A stretch of 44,948 nucleotides of DNA, from NCBI GenBank assembly GCA_017743475.1, contig JAGHYV010000036.1, positions 1 to 44,948 on the forward strand. The letters run 5' to 3'. A model generated the notes under the pieces. The model ran no database searches and had not been told where the DNA came from. It worked only from the letters and a program-made list of their open reading frames with translations. This stretch comes from Roseiflexus sp. Lineage in GTDB: Bacteria > Chloroflexota > Chloroflexia > Chloroflexales > Roseiflexaceae. A program made the translations under genes and the position numbers. Positions 33,938-42,508 of the stretch are shown piece by piece (position 1 is the stretch's first letter; the number at the start of each line of letters is the position of its first letter).

Positions 33938-35803
33938 TCACTCCTCGTCGTCGAAATCTTCTTCGTCCATTTTGTCGTCCTCTTCTTCCTCCGTCAACGA
34001 CGGCGGCGGCGTGTAGCGCCACCATCCTGGATGGCCCTCATCAGGGGTGAAGTTATCGCCGTCGATCAGGAGGTGGGTCAGATACTCGCGCGATACCGGG
34101 CGCAGGACATTCATCGCAACAAACAGGGCATTGAAGGGCGCTGCATACTGTGGCTCGGTGCGTGTGCCGACCGGCGTGCCGATAACCTCAAAGACATGTT
34201 CGAGCATAAGGTCGGCTTTTCGTCGTTCATTCATCGAGAAGACCTTGAGATTGCGCAGTCGCCCGTACTGCTGCTGGTTCACCAGCATATCGGTATCGAC
34301 GACACAGGCGAACGAGATATTGGCGAAGGTGAATTTCGGCGTCTTCTTGGTTTCGTCGAGCACCAGCAGGCGATCCTGCGTTTCCGCCTGTTCTTCGTAG
34401 GTAATGGCGAACGTGCGCGGATCATCAGTGCGCATCAACGTGATAAGCGCGCCGGGAACCAGGTAATCGTGGAATAGCGTCTCAAGCCCCTGCAACCATC
34501 CGCCGCGGTTCCCTGTCGGATAGCGCAGTTCGACCAGCGCACTAATATAGTGCTGCGGCATCTCAAAGCGCAACACGGCGCTGCGTTGATCGGCGAGCAG
34601 CGGTTGCGGCAGAAGCGCCGACAGCGCGCGAGTCAGCGGCAGGATGCCATATTCCCATTCAAAGAATGTCAAGACGTGGCTAACCTGCCCGGTCTTACGG
34701 ATTGCCTCGACGCTCTGTTCCGCCAGGCTATCATCGAACCCTTCTTCGATATACCCGGCGAGTTGCCCCATTTCGCTTGCCTTGACACGCCTGGTGCCTA
34801 TAGATGGCAGGTTCCGCACCGACCAGAGGCGCGCACCTTCCACACCGACGAACTCGAAATCCTTTTCGCGGCTCAGGCGATAGTTGAGCGCAAAGCGGAA
34901 GATTTCGTAATCGCTCTGGCGCGGATTGTGGTAGAAGATGTCGGCGATGATCTGCGTATCGAGGAGCGGCTCGCCTACTTCCTTAATATAGTCACTGATC
35001 CGCCGCAAGTCATTTTTGCCGAAACTCACTAGTGCTGCTTCGGGGAAGGCCTGATTACCGAACAGCACCAACCGGCGCAGCGGATCATTCTCAATTGCTA
35101 TGCGCAATTGCGACATAAGCGTCTGACCATGTTGCGCCATCAACTCTTCGACTGGACGGCGCAGATCGATCTGCAGACCATTGGGCAACGCGATCACGGT
35201 GTTGATCTGTGCAGGCTCGCTTGGCGGAGCAGCTGGCGGAGCAGTAACTTGCTCTTCTTCGACGACCGGGGCTGCTGCGACCGATTCTCCTACCTGCGGT
35301 GTCTCTTCGACGGCTGTAGCCGGAGTTTCGGCCGGCGCCTCGACAGTCACCGGGATCAACCCGGCTTGTTGCTGCCAGTATTCAGAGATGAACACTGGCT
35401 CGACTGTCGTCAACGCAGGGCGAGTCGTCGTCACCACGACGCTGAGATCGTCCACAGGAAGCGGATTCTCAGGCTCGTGCAGGCGTTGCTTGAACGTATG
35501 AACGGTATCGATCTGGGGCGGAATGTATCGTCCGCGCCGCGACGTTATGAAAATGACATCGCCGTTGTTTTCCTCGCGTGTAAACACCTGACTGTTCACG
35601 CGCAACGCCTCGTCGATCAGGCGCGCTGCCTCCTCAGGGTCGATCTGACGCTGTCGAGCATAAAAATCCGCCAAGTTGCGCAATGTCTGACGAATAGGCG
35701 TATCGAGCGCGAACAATCGCCCCTGCGCCGTCATCAGGTGAAAGATCTCTTCTGCCAGCGCTCGCTGCTCTTCGTTACCGGTAAACGTCGGACGCTCGAT
35801 CAT
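33938..35803 (-). CDS. 621-aa protein with a strongly acidic tail, function unknown
   Basis: I do not recognise this protein. An N-terminal helical region (EEIFHLMTAQGRLFALDTPIRQTLRNLADFYARQRQ, about 15-50) leads to a winged-helix-looking segment (DEALRVNSQVFTREENNGDVIFITSRRGRYIPP). A Pro/Ala/Glu linker spans about 160-215. A second conserved block follows (SDYEIFRFALNYRLSREKDFEFVGVEGARLWSV, about 310-345), then the region with ADLMLEHVFEVIG. It ends in an Asp/Glu-only tail (EEEEDDKMDEEDFDDEE). The layout recalls RNA polymerase delta (HARE-type helix domain plus acidic tail), but that is a weak analogy. It starts at 35803; an upstream in-frame reading (35845) is unlikely. It overlaps the 59-aa gene by 29 bases. 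Confidence 0.6.
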   Translation of the reverse strand: MIERPTFTGNEEQRALAEEIFHLMTAQGRLFALDTPIRQTLRNLADFYARQRQIDPEEAARLIDEALRVNSQVFTREENNGDVIFITSRRGRYIPPQIDTVHTFKQRLHEPENPLPVDDLSVVVTTTRPALTTVEPVFISEYWQQQAGLIPVTVEAPAETPATAVEETPQVGESVAAAPVVEEEQVTAPPAAPPSEPAQINTVIALPNGLQIDLRRPVEELMAQHGQTLMSQLRIAIENDPLRRLVLFGNQAFPEAALVSFGKNDLRRISDYIKEVGEPLLDTQIIADIFYHNPRQSDYEIFRFALNYRLSREKDFEFVGVEGARLWSVRNLPSIGTRRVKASEMGQLAGYIEEGFDDSLAEQSVEAIRKTGQVSHVLTFFEWEYGILPLTRALSALLPQPLLADQRSAVLRFEMPQHYISALVELRYPTGNRGGWLQGLETLFHDYLVPGALITLMRTDDPRTFAITYEEQAETQDRLLVLDETKKTPKFTFANISFACVVDTDMLVNQQQYGRLRNLKVFSMNERRKADLMLEHVFEVIGTPVGTRTEPQYAAPFNALFVAMNVLRPVSREYLTHLLIDGDNFTPDEGHPGWWRYTPPPSLTEEEEDDKMDEEDFDDEE

Positions 35804-35954
35804 CCTCTTGTTCTCCTGCGAGCACCAGCTCGCGCAGAATCTCAAGATAACGTTCCGTCAGGCTTTGCAGGTCTTGCGGTTGCCCGGTGGCGCGCACCTG
35901 CTGCGCCAGTTTATCCATCGCGGTTTCCCCGTAGATGATGTTCTTGCCATCCAT
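35775..35954 (-). CDS. 59-aa protein, first gene of the minus-strand operon
   Basis: The ATG at 35954 opens MDGKNIIYGETAMDKLAQQV and ends in a helix and acidic tail (LRELVLAGEQEDDRASDVYR). No known family is recognised. AGGA lies 8 bases upstream, and the -10 at 36033-36025 rules out the longer 83-aa reading starting at 36026. Overlap with the next gene suggests translational coupling. Confidence 0.6.
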   Translation of the reverse strand: MDGKNIIYGETAMDKLAQQVRATGQPQDLQSLTERYLEILRELVLAGEQEDDRASDVYR

Positions 35955-36024
35955 CCGTCGATCCTGACTGTTGAAACACGCAATGCGCAGCCCGACATAA
36001 GCGCCGATGCTGCGCTGAATGAAC

Positions 36025-36033
36025 ATTATACCA
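36025..36033 (-). promoter_or_regulatory. Extended -10 promoter of the minus-strand operon
   Basis: On the minus strand this reads TGG-TATAAT, a perfect extended -10. Transcription would begin near 36018 and could cover all seven genes down to 30086. Confidence 0.7.
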
Positions 36034-36091
36034 CAATCACGCGCGGTGCATCGCGCGAAAGAGAAGGGTGAAAAGTATGGTTTGGTACGGT

Positions 36092-36120
36092 TTGACTTTT
36101 ACAGTTGTTTGTGCGACAAT
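36092..36120 (+). promoter_or_regulatory. Promoter of the chlI/chlD gene
   Basis: TTGACT (36092-36097), 17 bases, GACAAT (36115-36120). The leader is about 125 bases before ATG 36254. Confidence 0.55.
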
Positions 36121-36253
36121 GACCACGTCCGGTACACGAACAGATCGTTACTTACTACTGGTCGTGCGCTCGTTAGAAGAACCAACGCAAGCATCGCGCT
36201 TCGGTCGATAGCGACCATGGGTGCTTGTGTTGCGCAAGTGATACGCATATCAA

Positions 36254-37345
36254 ATGCCATCAGAACGTCCAATCTACCCGTTCAGTGCGCTGGTCGGTCA
36301 GGAACGTCTCAAACGCGCGCTTATCTTGAATGCGATTAACCCGCGTATCGGCGGTGTTCTAATCCGCGGTGAAAAGGGCACTGCGAAATCTACCGCTGTG
36401 CGAGGGCTTGCTCGCCTCCTGCCGCACATTACCGTTGTCGCCGACTGCCCGTACAGTTGTCCGCCGGATCGCCCGGCAATGATGTGTGAGACGTGTAGTG
36501 CGCGGTTGCGCCGTGGTGAGGAGTTGCCGGTTGAGGAACGCCCAACGCGCCTGGTTGAGTTGCCGGTCGCTGCATCAGAAGATCGCGTTGTTGGTTCGCT
36601 TGACCTTGAGCATGCGATAACGGAAGGGCAGCGCCGTTTTGAACCGGGATTGCTTGCGCAGGCGAATCGCGGGTTGCTGTATGTGGATGAGGTGAATCTG
36701 CTCGATGATCACCTGGTCGATGTGTTGCTCGATGCTGCTGCGATGGGGGTCAATACGGTCGAGCGCGAGGGCATCAGCGTCTCGCATCCGGCACGCTTTA
36801 TTCTGGTTGGCACGATGAACCCCGAAGAGGGGGAATTGCGTCCGCAGTTGCTCGACCGTTTTGGACTGGTGGTCGAAATCAGCGGTCTGACCGACATTGC
36901 CGGGCGAGTGGAAGTCATCGAACGTCGTCTGGCATATGAGAGCGATCCCGACGCCTTTGTAGCGCAGTGGCGGCATGAAGAAGAGGATCTGGCGCAGCGT
37001 ATTATTGCGGCGCGTGCCCTGCTTCCAGCAGTCACGATTTCGCGTGGCGATATGGCAGCTGTGGCAGCGCTGGCGCTCGAACTGGGCGTCGATGGGCATC
37101 GCGCCGATCTTGCGATCCTTGAAACGGCGCGCACGCACGCTGCCTGGTCGGGGCGTACCCGTCTGACAGTCGAGGATATTCGGTTGGCAGCGGAACTGGC
37201 GCTGCCCCACCGGATGCGGCGGCAGCCGTTTACGGAAGTCCGGCTCGACGAAGCGCGCATCGGGCAGATTCTGGAGCGCGTGAAAGGCGAGATGGGCGAC
37301 GAGGCGCCATCCGCTGGGAACGTAAAAAAAAAGTTGACAGCCTGA
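36254..37345 (+). CDS. Chelatase small-subunit-like AAA+ ATPase (ChlI/BchI type), 5' part of a frameshift chlD
   Basis: Read alone, the frame gives a 363-aa AAA+ motor that would power Mg or Co insertion into a tetrapyrrole with a large subunit (BchH or CobN). Walker A GEKGTAKS is at 39-46 and Walker [11 protein letters not shown] at 141-150. The arginine-finger region [17 protein letters not shown] lies at 189-205. Four cysteines (C65, C69, C78, C81) form a CxxxC...CxxC pattern that may bind metal. The frame ends right after nine A residues (37324-37332) with VKKKLTA. In the -1 frame the sequence runs straight into the VWA ORF that follows. This is the dual-product chlD arrangement proposed for many cobalamin producers. 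Whether it serves Mg (bacteriochlorophyll) or Co (B12) is not decided. Confidence 0.85.
   Translation: MPSERPIYPFSALVGQERLKRALILNAINPRIGGVLIRGEKGTAKSTAVRGLARLLPHITVVADCPYSCPPDRPAMMCETCSARLRRGEELPVEERPTRLVELPVAASEDRVVGSLDLEHAITEGQRRFEPGLLAQANRGLLYVDEVNLLDDHLVDVLLDAAAMGVNTVEREGISVSHPARFILVGTMNPEEGELRPQLLDRFGLVVEISGLTDIAGRVEVIERRLAYESDPDAFVAQWRHEEEDLAQRIIAARALLPAVTISRGDMAAVAALALELGVDGHRADLAILETARTHAAWSGRTRLTVEDIRLAAELALPHRMRRQPFTEVRLDEARIGQILERVKGEMGDEAPSAGNVKKKLTA
37324..37333 (+). promoter_or_regulatory. A AAA AAG slippery site for -1 frameshifting
   Basis: In the ATPase frame the codons read GTA AAA AAA AAG. The heptamer A AAA AAG (37327-37333) is the classic dnaX-type -1 site and stands at the only place where the two frames can join. 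A GTTGAC/GTCAAC stem (37333-37338 with 37352-37357) starts at the last base of the site and could help. After a -1 slip, the frame stays open to 38328. Confidence 0.7.
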
Positions 37346-38328
37346 ACAACGGTCAACCGGATGGCGAGCAGCGGTCTGGCAAGGAGAGCAATGCACCGCC
37401 TGCGATGCATGCATCGACCAACACCGATGCTGCTTCCAGTAGTGGCGGCAGGGGACAGGGCGGCAAAACATTCGCAAACGACCCGACGTTCCAGCCACGC
37501 AGGATCGAAGGCTCGCGCGACCGGTTGCAGCGCCGGTCGCCTGGCAGACGTACACGCACCCGTACGACACGCAAGCAGGGACGCTACATCACCAATCGTC
37601 CGGCGGATCGCATTACCGACCTGGCACTGGACGCAACCCTGCGTCAGGCGGCGCCGCATCAACGTCGTCGGCAGGAGGAACGCATCGCTACAGAGCGCAA
37701 ACGACGTATCATTATCCATCGAAGTGATCTGCGCCAGAAGGTGCGGGTGCGGAAGACGCGCAACGCAGTTTGTTTCGTGGTCGATGCCAGCTGGAGCATG
37801 GCGGCGGAAGAGCGGATGCGCGCAACGAAAGCGGCAATCCTGTCATTGTTGCGCGATGCCTATCAGCGGCGCGACCGAGTTGGTCTGGTCTCGTTCCAGC
37901 GTGATTATGCCACGCTGCTGCTGCCGCTGACGAATAGTGTCGAACTGGCGCAGCGCCGGTTGCAGCAGATGCCGACCGGCGGCAAAACGCCGCTCTCGCG
38001 CGGTCTGTTGATGGGGTACGAAGTGCTGGAGCGTGCGCGCCGTCGGGATCCGGAAGTGATGCCGCTACTAGTGTTGCTGACCGATGGGCAGGCAAATGTA
38101 TCGATGGGCGATCTGCCGCCGCAGGTGGAAAGTTACGCACTCGCCGATTTTATTGCAGCGCAGTCGATACCGGCGGTCGTGATCGATACTGAGCATCCAA
38201 TCTTCGAGCGCGGGCTGGCGCGCCAGCTAGCGTATCACCTGAAGGGCAAGTACTACCGGCTCGAAGATGTGCAGGAACGCGGTCTCGCCGATCTGGTTCG
38301 AGCGGAGTTACGTGACCACGCACGGTAG
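37333..38328 (+). CDS. VWA (von Willebrand A) half of ChlD/CobT-like chelatase subunit
   Basis: The medium subunit bridges the ATPase ring and the large subunit, and its VWA domain holds Mg at a MIDAS site. Fused by -1 slip to the ATPase, the product is about 691 aa, the usual ChlD size. The join is followed by a basic, Arg-rich linker. The MIDAS pattern DxSxS lies in VVDASWSM (D511, S513, S515 of the fusion), with the [11 protein letters not shown] and LLTDGQANV motifs after it. Internal ATG 37405 is the first in-frame ATG, but it has no well-placed ribosome binding site (AAGGAG at 37381 is 18 bases off and fits an out-of-frame ATG at 37391). That supports synthesis by frameshift rather than independent initiation. 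A plain two-gene reading (37405-38328, 307 aa) remains possible. Confidence 0.8.
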   Translation, partial: VDSLNNGQPDGEQRSGKESNAPPAMHASTNTDAASSSGGRGQGGKTFANDPTFQPRRIEGSRDRLQRRSPGRRTRTRTTRKQGRYITNRPADRITDLALDATLRQAAPHQRRRQEERIATERKRRIIIHRSDLRQKVRVRKTRNAVCFVVDASWSMAAEERMRATKAAILSLLRDAYQRRDRVGLVSFQRDYATLLLPLTNSVELAQRRLQQMPTGGKTPLSRGLLMGYEVLERARRRDPEVMPLLVLLTDGQANVSMGDLPPQVESYALADFIAAQSIPAVVIDTEHPIFERGLARQLAYHLKGKYYRLEDVQERGLADLVRAELRDHAR

Positions 38329-38382
38329 TGTGTGGTTGAGATAAGGTAAGTACAGGCAACTAAACCAGGAGGACGGTTGGTC

Positions 38383-39885
38383 ATGACCAATCAGGAGCGC
38401 CCCGTCGAAGAGCGGAACAAACTGCTGGGGGATCTGCCGACTACCGCACCGGGCGTGGCAGTGATTGAGGCAGAAGTGCCTCCTCAGCAGCAAGTAATAG
38501 AATCGCCGTCGCCCCCAACTGCCGAAATGACAGATGACGTCGGGGCGCGCGCAGCGGACGGAGGTGATGCGCCATCGCCCCAAACAGCAGGTGACACCGG
38601 GGTGCGCGCAGTGGATGAAGGCGTCGCATCGTCTGATGGCAGCGGAGGAGAAGAGGCGGCTCGTGCCGACGCCTCGTCGGTGACGGAGGACGTCGGGTCT
38701 GCGAGCGTGGCAACATCTCCCGCCGAGGAAGCGAGTTATCAGGCACCAGCTGAGGAGGCTCCAGGGCGACCGCGACGGGTGAAAGACCTGGCACCGGGCA
38801 TGGAACTGGAAGGACGGGTGACGTCTATTGCATTGTATGGCATTTTTGTGGATATTGGCGTCGGGCGAGACGGTCTGGTGCATATTTCAGAAATGAGCGA
38901 TACGCGGATCGAGTCACCCAGCGACCTGGTCAAGATCGGCGATACGGTCAAAGTGCGGGTCAAAAGTGTTGAACCCGACGGGCGCCGTATCAGTCTGACG
39001 ATGCGCACGAAAGAGCGTGGCGCTGAACCACGCGGCAGTCGCGGCAAGAAGAAGCCGGAAGTCGACTACGAGAAGCTTGCTGCGCTGCGCGTTGGTGACA
39101 ATATCGAGGGAACTGTGACCGGGATAGCGCCGTTTGGCGTGTTCGTCGATATCGGTGTCGGCAAAGATGGTCTGGTGCATGTCTCGGAGCTAGCGGAAGG
39201 ACGTGTCGAAAAAGCGGAAGATGTGGTTCAAGTCGGGCAGACCTATACCTTCAAGGTGCTGGAAGTCGATGCGGCGGGCGCGCGGATCAGCCTGAGCCTG
39301 CGGCGGGCGCAGCGTGGGCAGAAACTCCAGCAACTGGAGAAGGGGCAGATTCTGGAAGGAACAATCAGTGGTCTGGCACCGTTCGGTGCGTTCGTTGATA
39401 TCGGCGTCGGGCGTGACGGTCTGGTGCACATTTCCGAACTGTCGAACACGCATGTGGAGCGAGTGGAGGATGTCGTCAAGGTTGGCGACAAAGTGCAGGT
39501 ACGGGTGCTTGACGTCGATCTGCAGAGCAAGCGTATCAGTCTGAGTCTGCGTCTGGAGGATACGCCACGTGAGCCGCCGCCCCGCGAGGAGCGCCCTCGT
39601 GAGGAGCGTTCACGCGGGGAGCGTCTGCGGGGAGAAGGGCGTTCGCCGCGTGAGGAACGCCAGTCGCGGCGAGCGAGCGAACGCGCGACCGAAACATACC
39701 GCTCAGTTGATCAGGAAGATGATTTCAGCGGGAACGCAACCATCGAGGATTTGATGTCGAAGTTTGGCGGACCGCGTCGCAACGAACGCCGCCGTCGCCA
39801 AGACGACGACGATATGGAAGATCGTTATCTCCGCCGCCAGCGCGACGCCATTCGGCGCACGTTGCAGCAACTTGATGAAGATTAA
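38383..39885 (+). CDS. S1 RNA-binding protein (three S1 domains), RpsA-like
   Basis: It binds RNA or ribosomes. The 500-aa protein has an acidic, Pro/Glu-rich N-terminal region (about 1-125) and three S1 domains (about 135-208, 234-305, 317-392), each with GxFVDIGVGxDGLVH(I/V)SE. The basic/Arg-rich tail ends in ...RRTLQQLDED. It is not a complete six-domain RpsA of proteobacteria; such three-domain, charged-tail forms are typical of Chloroflexota and other phyla. AGGAGGA (38367-38373) sits 9 bases before ATG 38383. It follows the VWA gene by 54 bases and may be cotranscribed. Confidence 0.85.
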   Translation: MTNQERPVEERNKLLGDLPTTAPGVAVIEAEVPPQQQVIESPSPPTAEMTDDVGARAADGGDAPSPQTAGDTGVRAVDEGVASSDGSGGEEAARADASSVTEDVGSASVATSPAEEASYQAPAEEAPGRPRRVKDLAPGMELEGRVTSIALYGIFVDIGVGRDGLVHISEMSDTRIESPSDLVKIGDTVKVRVKSVEPDGRRISLTMRTKERGAEPRGSRGKKKPEVDYEKLAALRVGDNIEGTVTGIAPFGVFVDIGVGKDGLVHVSELAEGRVEKAEDVVQVGQTYTFKVLEVDAAGARISLSLRRAQRGQKLQQLEKGQILEGTISGLAPFGAFVDIGVGRDGLVHISELSNTHVERVEDVVKVGDKVQVRVLDVDLQSKRISLSLRLEDTPREPPPREERPREERSRGERLRGEGRSPREERQSRRASERATETYRSVDQEDDFSGNATIEDLMSKFGGPRRNERRRRQDDDDMEDRYLRRQRDAIRRTLQQLDED

Positions 39886-39890
39886 GATTC

Positions 39891-39920
39891 TTGACATTCT
39901 GTTTCCGGAGCGAGTATAAT
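39891..39920 (+). promoter_or_regulatory. rpmH promoter
   Basis: TTGACA (39891-39896), 18 bases, TATAAT (39915-39920). It is near consensus and lies right after the S1 gene. Transcription would begin at about 39927. Confidence 0.85.
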
Positions 39921-39926
39921 TGCGGG

Positions 39927-40027
39927 GACCGGCGCGGCATTGCCGCGCCGGTCAAGTGTTGCGCTGTACATAGCGCGGCAGTATCATATGATAGTACATG
40001 CGGTATGCCTGATCGATGTGCATACCG
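39927..40027 (+). promoter_or_regulatory. Structured 5' leader of rpmH
   Basis: The transcript would begin with a 13-bp perfect hairpin (39927-39939 with 39941-39953, GACCGGCGCGGCA arm). It continues with GCGCT/AGCGC (39961-39976) and CGGTATGC/GCATACCG (40001-40008 with 40020-40027). The first hairpin may double as a terminator for the S1 gene, though it lacks a T run. Confidence 0.55.
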
Positions 40028-40054
40028 GTGATGTATTGTGTGAGGTTAGTACCG

Positions 40055-40228
40055 ATGCCCAAGCGAACATGGCAGCCCAAACGCATTCCGCGCCGCCGAA
40101 AGCACGGCTTTCTGGCGCGCATGGCAACCAAAGATGGTCGTGCAGTGATCCGCCGCCGCCGATTGCGGGGGCGCTACCGCTTGACTGTCAGCGATGAGCG
40201 TCGTCAGATCCGTCGCGGGCATCGGTAG
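40055..40228 (+). CDS. rpmH: 50S ribosomal protein L34
   Basis: This small basic ribosomal protein starts [22 protein letters not shown] and carries GRAVIRRRR. At 57 aa it is longer than the usual 44-47 because of a basic tail ([11 protein letters not shown]). GAGGT (40042-40046) lies 8 bases before the ATG. It heads the conserved rpmH-rnpA-yidC-jag cluster near the origin in many bacteria. Confidence 0.95.
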   Translation: MPKRTWQPKRIPRRRKHGFLARMATKDGRAVIRRRRLRGRYRLTVSDERRQIRRGHR

Positions 40229-40292
40229 TCCCGTTGATCTGTGGGCAGCGGGTATGATCCCGTCTCTCCAAATCACTCGCCCACAGCCTGCG

Positions 40293-40661
40293 ATGAAACG
40301 TGCCTATCGCCTTCGCACGCCGGAACAGTACCAGCGGGTACGCCGCGACGGTTGCACGTGGGACACTGGGATGCTGATGCTCAATGCTGCCCCAAACCGG
40401 CGCCGCCTGTCACGCTGCGGTTTCGTGACGCCAAAACGACTAGGGAGCGCAGTGACACGCAACCGGATCCGTCGTCGTGTGCGTGAAGCAGTGCGCCTCC
40501 TGTATCCGCAGATTGTTCCGGGCTGGGATATTGTCTTCATTGCACGCTCACCTGCACTTGCAGAGATAGCCTTTCCGCAACTCCAGGCGCTGGTACGGCA
40601 GGCGCTTCAGCGCGCAGGCATATTGCAGGTGTCAGATGGTGGTCAGTCCAACACGGGATAA
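40293..40661 (+). CDS. rnpA: Ribonuclease P protein component
   Basis: It is the protein cofactor of RNase P in tRNA 5' maturation. The 122-aa reading starts MKRAYRLRTPEQYQRVRRDG and carries the family core SRCGFVTPKRLGSAVTRNRIRRRVRE (about 45-70), the RNA-binding RNR motif. I chose ATG 40293 by homology of the start to RnpA N-termini, although no ribosome binding site is clear. ATG 40254 and ATG 40194 (which overlaps rpmH) are longer in-frame options. Confidence 0.92.
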   Translation: MKRAYRLRTPEQYQRVRRDGCTWDTGMLMLNAAPNRRRLSRCGFVTPKRLGSAVTRNRIRRRVREAVRLLYPQIVPGWDIVFIARSPALAEIAFPQLQALVRQALQRAGILQVSDGGQSNTG

Positions 40662-40676
40662 CATGCGCGCCCAATA

Positions 40677-40705
40677 CTGACAGACCTTCAAAAATGCGCT
40701 AGAAT
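40677..40705 (+). promoter_or_regulatory. yidC promoter
   Basis: CTGACA (40677-40682), 17 bases, TAGAAT (40700-40705). It suggests yidC-khpB has its own transcript in addition to any read-through. Confidence 0.55.
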
Positions 40706-40747
40706 ACACACGTCACGTGCAGTTGCGTGTGGTAAGGATATGTTGCC

Positions 40748-41740
40748 ATGCCAATCTGGCTTGCATTCGTCGAATTACTCGAGCAGGTGCTGCTAACCTT
40801 CTACCGATGGACAGGCAGCGCTGGATTTGCCATCATTCTATTTACTATCGTTGCGCGCATCGTCATTCTGCCGCTAACGATTAAGTCGCTCCAGTCGTCG
40901 CGCAAAATGCAGGAACTGCAGCCGCATATGAAGGAGCTGCAGCGTAAGTATGGCAAAGATCCCCAGAAACTCCAGGAAGAGACGATGCGTCTCTACCGCG
41001 AGTATAAGGTCAACCCGGTCGGCGGATGTTTGCCGATGCTTCTTCAGTTGCCTATCTTCCTGGGTGTCTATCAGGCAGTTATCAACCTGACGCGCGTCTC
41101 GCCCGCCGAGTATGCTGGTAGTGCAATGCTGCGGGTGCTCAATGAGCAGGGTATTGCAGTGAGTGTCGCAGATGCAACCCTTGGTCAACCGCAACTGGCA
41201 GGCAGTTTCCTCTGGTTGCCCGACCTGGGGAAGACCGATCCGTACTATATCCTGCCAATCCTGTCAGTCATCTTTCAACTCGTTGTGCAGTTGATGGCAA
41301 CACCGCGGGTGCAGGATCCTCAGCAGAAGGCAATAATGCAGTCGATGCTGATCCTGCCAATTGTGTTCGGGTATATTGGGTTTATCTTCCCAAGTGGTGC
41401 GGTGCTCTACTGGGTGGTCGGCAGTATCCTGTCGATCATTCAGCAGTACATTATTTCGGGCTGGGGGTCGCTCGCGAATTATCTCAAGTTCCTGCCGACC
41501 GACGGCGGTCTCTTTCCGCCTGTTCCGCCTCCGTCAGTGCAGGCAGCGGCGTCCTCAACCGGCAGTGGAAGTGCATCTGCGACAGACGAGCCAGCGCGAA
41601 AGGTCGACTTTTGGGAAGTTCTCCGCCCGCTGACCGAGCCGCGCAGCGGGTCTGATGAATCACCAAAGCAAGCGACTGAAAGCGCCGCGCCATCGGAGGT
41701 GCGACAGGCGGCGCCGCGACGCCGGAGGGTGCGCAAATAG
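40748..41740 (+). CDS. yidC: YidC/Oxa1 membrane insertase
   Basis: It inserts and folds membrane proteins, alone or with SecYEG. The 330-aa protein has the five-helix core of the Gram-positive-like short YidC (Oxa1/SpoIIIJ form). Helices lie at about 1-27 and 27-47, with a hairpin and cytosolic coil LKELQRKYGKDPQKLQEE. GGCLPMLLQLPIFLGVYQ is helix 3 with the conserved groove, and further helices lie at about 165-235. A Ser/Pro-rich, then basic, tail (PRRRRVRK) may touch ribosomes. AAGGATATG precedes ATG 40748. It lies between rnpA and khpB as in most bacteria. Confidence 0.95.
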   Translation: MPIWLAFVELLEQVLLTFYRWTGSAGFAIILFTIVARIVILPLTIKSLQSSRKMQELQPHMKELQRKYGKDPQKLQEETMRLYREYKVNPVGGCLPMLLQLPIFLGVYQAVINLTRVSPAEYAGSAMLRVLNEQGIAVSVADATLGQPQLAGSFLWLPDLGKTDPYYILPILSVIFQLVVQLMATPRVQDPQQKAIMQSMLILPIVFGYIGFIFPSGAVLYWVVGSILSIIQQYIISGWGSLANYLKFLPTDGGLFPPVPPPSVQAAASSTGSGSASATDEPARKVDFWEVLRPLTEPRSGSDESPKQATESAAPSEVRQAAPRRRRVRK

Positions 41741-41797
41741 TATTCGATCTGTGGGATCGCATTGGTGCGCGGATGCCATACTCCAACCGAGGGTTCC

Positions 41798-42487
41798 ATG
41801 AAACGTATCGAGATTAGTGCACGCACAGTAGCGGAAGCAATTCGACTTGCTCTGGCGCAACTTGGCAAAGATCGCGATGAGGTGGCTATCGAGGTGCTTG
41901 AACCAGGCGGCAATGGCGATGAGGCACTTGTACGCGTAACTGTCGTCGAGGATGAGGCTGACGAGGCGCCAGCAGCACCGCGGGTAGCGTCAACCGGTCC
42001 GGTTGATCAGATCGCCCGCCAGATTCTGGAAGACATTCTTGAACGCATGGACATCCATGCCTACGTTACGGCGGTCGTCAGCACTGTTCCCGATCAGCAC
42101 GGTGAACCGGAAGAAACGATTACGCTCCACATCGAGGGCGCTGATGAGGAGGCGACGAGTCTGCTCATCGGGCGGCGTGGCGAGACGCTGCGGTCACTGC
42201 AATTCATGGTCAACCTCCTGGTCAGTCGTCGGGTGCAAAAATGGCCGCAAATTGTTGTTGATGTCGGGAATTACCGTCAGCGTCGCCAGGAGTCGCTCGA
42301 AGGGCTGGCACGGCGTATGGCGGAACGAGTGCGGCAGAGTGGGCGTCCGTTGATGTTGGAGCCGATGGCAGCCTACGAGCGACGTATTGTTCATCTTGCG
42401 TTACGTTCCGACCCGACGGTGTATACAGAGAGCAGCGGCGAGGGGGAGAACCGCAAGGTTGTGATCTATCCGGCAAAACGGTCGTGA
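41798..42487 (+). CDS. khpB: KhpB/Jag RNA-binding protein
   Basis: It is a KH-R3H RNA-binding protein of the Jag family, linked in other bacteria to cell-wall synthesis and division control through RNA binding. The 229-aa protein has a Jag_N domain (MKRIEISARTVAEAIRLAL). A KH domain follows (GRRGETLRSLQFMVNLL, about 130-150), then the C-terminal R3H domain (RRMAERVRQSGRPLMLEPMAAYERRIVHLAL). It starts at ATG 41798, with GAGGGTT upstream. It follows yidC by 57 bases. A terminator-like hairpin lies 22 bases after it. Confidence 0.93.
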   Translation: MKRIEISARTVAEAIRLALAQLGKDRDEVAIEVLEPGGNGDEALVRVTVVEDEADEAPAAPRVASTGPVDQIARQILEDILERMDIHAYVTAVVSTVPDQHGEPEETITLHIEGADEEATSLLIGRRGETLRSLQFMVNLLVSRRVQKWPQIVVDVGNYRQRRQESLEGLARRMAERVRQSGRPLMLEPMAAYERRIVHLALRSDPTVYTESSGEGENRKVVIYPAKRS

Positions 42488-42508
42488 CATTGGTGACACG
42501 GTAGCGAG

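Noticed and set aside
37391-37930. A frame with AAGGAG and ATG 37391 as the VWA gene
   Set aside because: It is out of frame with the VWA domain and lacks the MIDAS motif; it is a chance reading.
39927-39953. The hairpin as a rho-independent terminator of the S1 gene
   Set aside because: It lies after the rpmH promoter and has no T run, so a leader role for rpmH is more likely; a dual role is not excluded.
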